The notes under the pieces: model-generated
Seen by the model: only the letters and a program-made list of their open reading frames with translations
Databases searched by the model: none
Told to the model about the DNA's origin: nothing
Source of the DNA: Polaromonas sp. YR568
GTDB lineage: Bacteria; Pseudomonadota; Gammaproteobacteria; Burkholderiales; Burkholderiaceae_C
Direction: 5' to 3'
NCBI RefSeq assembly: GCF_900116715.1
Contig: NZ_FPBM01000002.1
Coordinates: forward strand, 62,001 to 126,000
Length of the DNA stretch: 64,000 bases
Part shown: one piece after another, positions 61,188 through 64,000 of the stretch
How the letters are laid out: each line of letters starts with the position of its first letter
Numbering within the stretch: position 1 is the first letter of the stretch
Translations under genes and position numbers: made by a program

Positions 61188-62363
61188 TTAGAGGACTTCG
61201 AAAATACCAGCCGCACCCATGCCGCCGCCAATGCACATGGTCACGCAGACGCGCTTGGCGCCGCGGCGTTTGCCTTCAATCAGGGCGTGGCCCGTCAGGC
61301 GCTGGCCGGTCACGCCGTAGGGGTGGCCGACGGCAATCGCGCCGCCGTTGACGTTGAGCTTGTCCATGGGGATGCCCAGCTTGTCGGCGCAATACAGCAC
61401 TTGCACGGCAAAGGCTTCGTTCAGTTCCCACAAATCGATGTCGCTGATCTTCAGGCCCAGTTTGGCGAGCACTTTGGGAATAGCGAAGACTGGGCCGATA
61501 CCCATTTCATCAGGCTCGCAACCTGCGACTGCAAAGCCGAGGAAGCGGCCCAGGGGTTTGAGGCCTTTTTTCTCGGCCACGGTTTCGTTCATCACCACCA
61601 CCGCGCCGCCACCGTCGGAGAACTGGCTGGCATTGCCGGCTGCAATCACGCCGCCGGGGATGGCCGGCTTGATGCCGCTGATGCCTTCCTTGGTCGTGCC
61701 TTCGCGGATGCCTTCGTCTTTGCTGACGGTGACCTGTTTGGTGGAGAGGCCCATGACCTTGTCGGCCACGCCGGCCGTCACGGTGATGGGGGCAATCTCG
61801 GCTTCAAAGAGGCCGGCGGCCAGAGCGGCCGTGGCCTTTTGCTGGCTCAGCGCGCCGTACTCGTCCATGCGGTCGCGCGAGATGTTGTAGCGCTTGGCGA
61901 CCTGCTCTGCCGTCTGCAGCATGTTCCAGTAGATCTCGGGCTTGTTCTTGGCCAGCCAGGTGTCGGCCAGCATGTGGGTGTTCATCTCTTGCTGCACGCA
62001 GGAGATGCTTTCCACGCCGCCGGCCACGTAAATGTCGGCTTCTCCGGCGATCACGCGCTGGGCTGCGGTGGCAATGGTCTGCAGGCCGGAAGAGCAAAAG
62101 CGGTTGACCGTCATGCCCGACACGGTGACGGGGCAGCCGGCGCGCAGTGCGATCTGGCGTGCGATGTTGGCGCCGGTGGCGCCTTCGGGATTGGCGCAGC
62201 CCATGATGACGTCATCGACCTCGGCGGCTTCGATGCCGGCGCGCTGGATGGCGTGCTCGACCGCGTGACCGCCCAGGGTGGCGCCGTGCGTCATGTTGAA
62301 AGAGCCCTTCCAGCTTTTGGCCAGGGGGGTGCGTGCGGTAGAAACGATTACTGCTGAGGACAT
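61188..62363 (-). CDS. fadA: Acetyl-CoA C-acyltransferase (3-ketoacyl-CoA thiolase)
   Basis: A 391-residue thiolase, the last step of beta-oxidation. Nucleophile Cys90 lies in [10 protein letters not shown], the His in [11 protein letters not shown], and the second Cys in [16 protein letters not shown]. Length and motifs fit FadA more than the acetoacetyl-CoA thiolases, though the two are close. It follows the multifunctional gene, as in fadBA operons. GGAG precedes ATG 62363. Confidence 0.93.
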   Translation of the reverse strand: MSSAVIVSTARTPLAKSWKGSFNMTHGATLGGHAVEHAIQRAGIEAAEVDDVIMGCANPEGATGANIARQIALRAGCPVTVSGMTVNRFCSSGLQTIATAAQRVIAGEADIYVAGGVESISCVQQEMNTHMLADTWLAKNKPEIYWNMLQTAEQVAKRYNISRDRMDEYGALSQQKATAALAAGLFEAEIAPITVTAGVADKVMGLSTKQVTVSKDEGIREGTTKEGISGIKPAIPGGVIAAGNASQFSDGGGAVVVMNETVAEKKGLKPLGRFLGFAVAGCEPDEMGIGPVFAIPKVLAKLGLKISDIDLWELNEAFAVQVLYCADKLGIPMDKLNVNGGAIAVGHPYGVTGQRLTGHALIEGKRRGAKRVCVTMCIGGGMGAAGIFEVL

Positions 62364-62425
62364 GGAATTCTCCGGAATCTGGGACGTTGATGGGTGCGAG
62401 CTGTGCGATCTGCGATCTATGCGCT

Positions 62426-64000
62426 TCAGGTCGACTGGTTGAAGGTCTTGCCTTCAGCCGCGAGCTTGGCCAGCAGCGGCGCGGGTTTCCAGAATTTGGC
62501 GTCGTCCAGCGGGTTCTGGGCAAAGCGGTTCATGCTCTGCACCACGTTGAAGAGGCCGACCTGGTCGGCGTACAGCATGGGGCCGCCGCGGTAGACCGGG
62601 AAGCCATAACCCATGATGTAGACCATGTCGATGTCGCTGGCCTTGGAGGCAATGCCCTCTTCCAGGATGTGCGCGGCTTCATTGACCAGCGAGTACACCA
62701 GGCGCTGCACGATTTCCTCGTCGGAAATCTTGCGCGGCGTGATGCCCAGGCTGGCGCGGTGGTCTTCAATCATCTTGACGACTTCGGCGTTCGGGATCGC
62801 GTCGCGCTTGCCGGGCACATAGTCGTACCAGCCGGCGCCCGTCTTCTGGCCGAAGCGGCCCTTCTCACAGAGCAGATCAGCCGTCTTGCTGTACTTCATG
62901 TCCGGCTTTTCGGTGTAGCGGCGCTTGCGGATGGCCCAGCCGATGTCATTGCCGGCCAGGTCGCCCATGCGGAAGGGGCCCATGGCAAAGCCGAATTTTT
63001 CGATGGCCTTGTCGACCTGCTCAGGCGTGCAGCCTTCGTCCAGCAGGAAGCCGCCCTGGCGGCCGTACTGTTCGATCATGCGGTTGCCGATAAAACCGTC
63101 GCAGACGCCGGAGACCACAGCCGTCTTCTTGATCTTCTTGCCCATCGCCATCACGGTGGCCAGCACGTCCTTGCCGGTCTTGGCGCCGCGCACCACCTCC
63201 AGCAGCTTCATCACATTGGCGGGGCTGAAGAAATGCAGGCCGACCACGTCTTGCGGGCGCTTGGTGAAGGCGGCGATCTTGTCGACGTCCAGCGTGGAGG
63301 TGTTGGAGGCCAGAATGGCGCCCGGTTTCATCACGCGGTCCAGTTCCTTGAAGACTTTTTCCTTGACGCCCATCTCTTCAAACACGGCCTCAATCACAAG
63401 GTCGGCGTCTTTCAGGTCGTCGTAGCTCAGCGTGGTGCTGAGCAGGCCCATGCGCTGGTCGTATTTGTCTTCCTTGAGCTTGCCCTTCTTGACCTGGGCT
63501 TCGTAGTTCTTCTTGATGATGCCAAGGCCTTTGTCCAGCGCTTCCTGCTTCATCTCGAGGATCTTGACGGGGACGCCGGCATTCAGGAAATTCATCGCGA
63601 TACCGCCGCCCATGGTGCCGGCGCCGATGACGGCAACCGACTTGATCTCGCGCTTGGGCGTGTCTTCTGGCACATCGGGAATCTTGGAGGCGGCGCGCTC
63701 GGCCATAAAGATGTGGCGCAGCGCACGGCTTTCAGGCGTCCACATCAGGTTGATGAAGAGCTCGCGTTCAAAGGCCAGGCCGTCTTCAAACTTCTTCTTG
63801 GTTGCGGCTTCCACGGCGTCAACGCACTTGAGCGGCGCGGGGAAGTTCTTGGCCATGCCTTTGACCATGTTGCGGGCAAACTGGAAGTACGCGTCGCCGT
63901 TAGGGTGCTTGGCACGCAGGTCGCGCACCAGCGGCAGCGGCCGGGTGTCGGACACCGACTGCGCAAAGGCCAGGGCTTCCTGGGCCAGCGACTCGGGCGA
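62426..64000 (-). CDS. fadB: Multifunctional 3-hydroxyacyl-CoA dehydrogenase/enoyl-CoA hydratase, partial
   Basis: The C-terminal 524 residues of a FadB/FadJ-type protein; the 5' end lies beyond 64000. [18 protein letters not shown] is the NAD site of the 3-hydroxyacyl-CoA dehydrogenase domain, followed by [12 protein letters not shown] and [17 protein letters not shown] (catalytic His region), then two C-terminal helical domains. Only the tail of the N-terminal hydratase domain is in view. An apparent in-frame GTG at 63955 is internal, since coding similarity continues upstream to the edge. Likely first gene of the fad operon. Confidence 0.9.
   Translation of the reverse strand, partial: SPESLAQEALAFAQSVSDTRPLPLVRDLRAKHPNGDAYFQFARNMVKGMAKNFPAPLKCVDAVEAATKKKFEDGLAFERELFINLMWTPESRALRHIFMAERAASKIPDVPEDTPKREIKSVAVIGAGTMGGGIAMNFLNAGVPVKILEMKQEALDKGLGIIKKNYEAQVKKGKLKEDKYDQRMGLLSTTLSYDDLKDADLVIEAVFEEMGVKEKVFKELDRVMKPGAILASNTSTLDVDKIAAFTKRPQDVVGLHFFSPANVMKLLEVVRGAKTGKDVLATVMAMGKKIKKTAVVSGVCDGFIGNRMIEQYGRQGGFLLDEGCTPEQVDKAIEKFGFAMGPFRMGDLAGNDIGWAIRKRRYTEKPDMKYSKTADLLCEKGRFGQKTGAGWYDYVPGKRDAIPNAEVVKMIEDHRASLGITPRKISDEEIVQRLVYSLVNEAAHILEEGIASKASDIDMVYIMGYGFPVYRGGPMLYADQVGLFNVVQSMNRFAQNPLDDAKFWKPAPLLAKLAAEGKTFNQST

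Overview
The window is about 64 kb of high-GC DNA that reads as chromosome of a betaproteobacterium, most likely Comamonadaceae (a Polaromonas, Rhodoferax or Variovorax relative). This rests on the Neisseria-type porin, the order mltG-tmk-holB-pilZ-tatD, the Tex protein, the class of fatty-acid oxidation cluster, and a short palindromic repeat (GCTAT-N7-RTAGC-TG) that I associate with this family from memory. I found no tRNA, rRNA, CRISPR array, prophage or intact insertion sequence. About 53 protein genes are supported, tightly packed and often overlapping by 1-4 bases.

Layout. (1) 186-1514: an NmrA-like oxidoreductase and a small unknown gene. (2) 1.6-14.7 kb: a cell-surface island with a two-partner secretion pair (transporter 10054-11844, 2798-residue filamentous haemagglutinin-like exoprotein 1638-10034), a gene-poor 867-base gap with decayed mobile-element-like sequence, and a HAF-repeat autotransporter (12712-14721). 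(3) 14.9-26.6 kb: an uptake and catabolism island built around a MocR-type regulator. Leftward lie a GMC oxidoreductase, an FAD amine-oxidase-like enzyme and a cupin. Rightward lie an enolase-superfamily dehydratase/racemase, an aldehyde dehydrogenase and a complete spermidine/putrescine-type ABC importer. The genes fit import of one small amine, alcohol or acid and its oxidation to central metabolites; the substrate cannot be named. (4) 26.9-28.6 kb: a second autotransporter.

(5) 28.6-34.8 kb, leftward housekeeping: small membrane protein, class IV aminotransferase, ankyrin protein, TatD, PilZ, DNA polymerase III delta', thymidylate kinase, MltG. (6) 34.9-36.8 kb rightward: YgfZ and an NRDE protein. 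(7) 36.7-39.4 kb leftward: a thioesterase-acetyltransferase fusion, an HSL-type esterase and an exported hydratase-like protein, divergent from an iron alcohol dehydrogenase. (8) 40.7-50.9 kb: zinc-ribbon membrane protein, porin, patatin, Tex, LapA-like protein, DUF1223 protein, acetyltransferase, GlpM, half-length MreB-like protein and SerA. (9) 50.9-64.0 kb: thirteen leftward genes centred on beta-oxidation (FadB-type, thiolase, two acyl-CoA dehydrogenases, two SDRs, PaaI thioesterase, quinone-reductase-like enzyme, GST, acetyltransferase, hydrolase, DsbG-like lipoprotein). The FadB-type gene runs off the right edge.

The points most worth a second look are the MocR island with its unknown substrate, the palindromic repeat family with one copy translated inside ygfZ, the two-partner exoprotein that stops after a proline-rich tail with no toxin module, the exported hydratase, the thioesterase-GNAT fusion with a free-standing paralogue of its GNAT half, and the half-actin protein.
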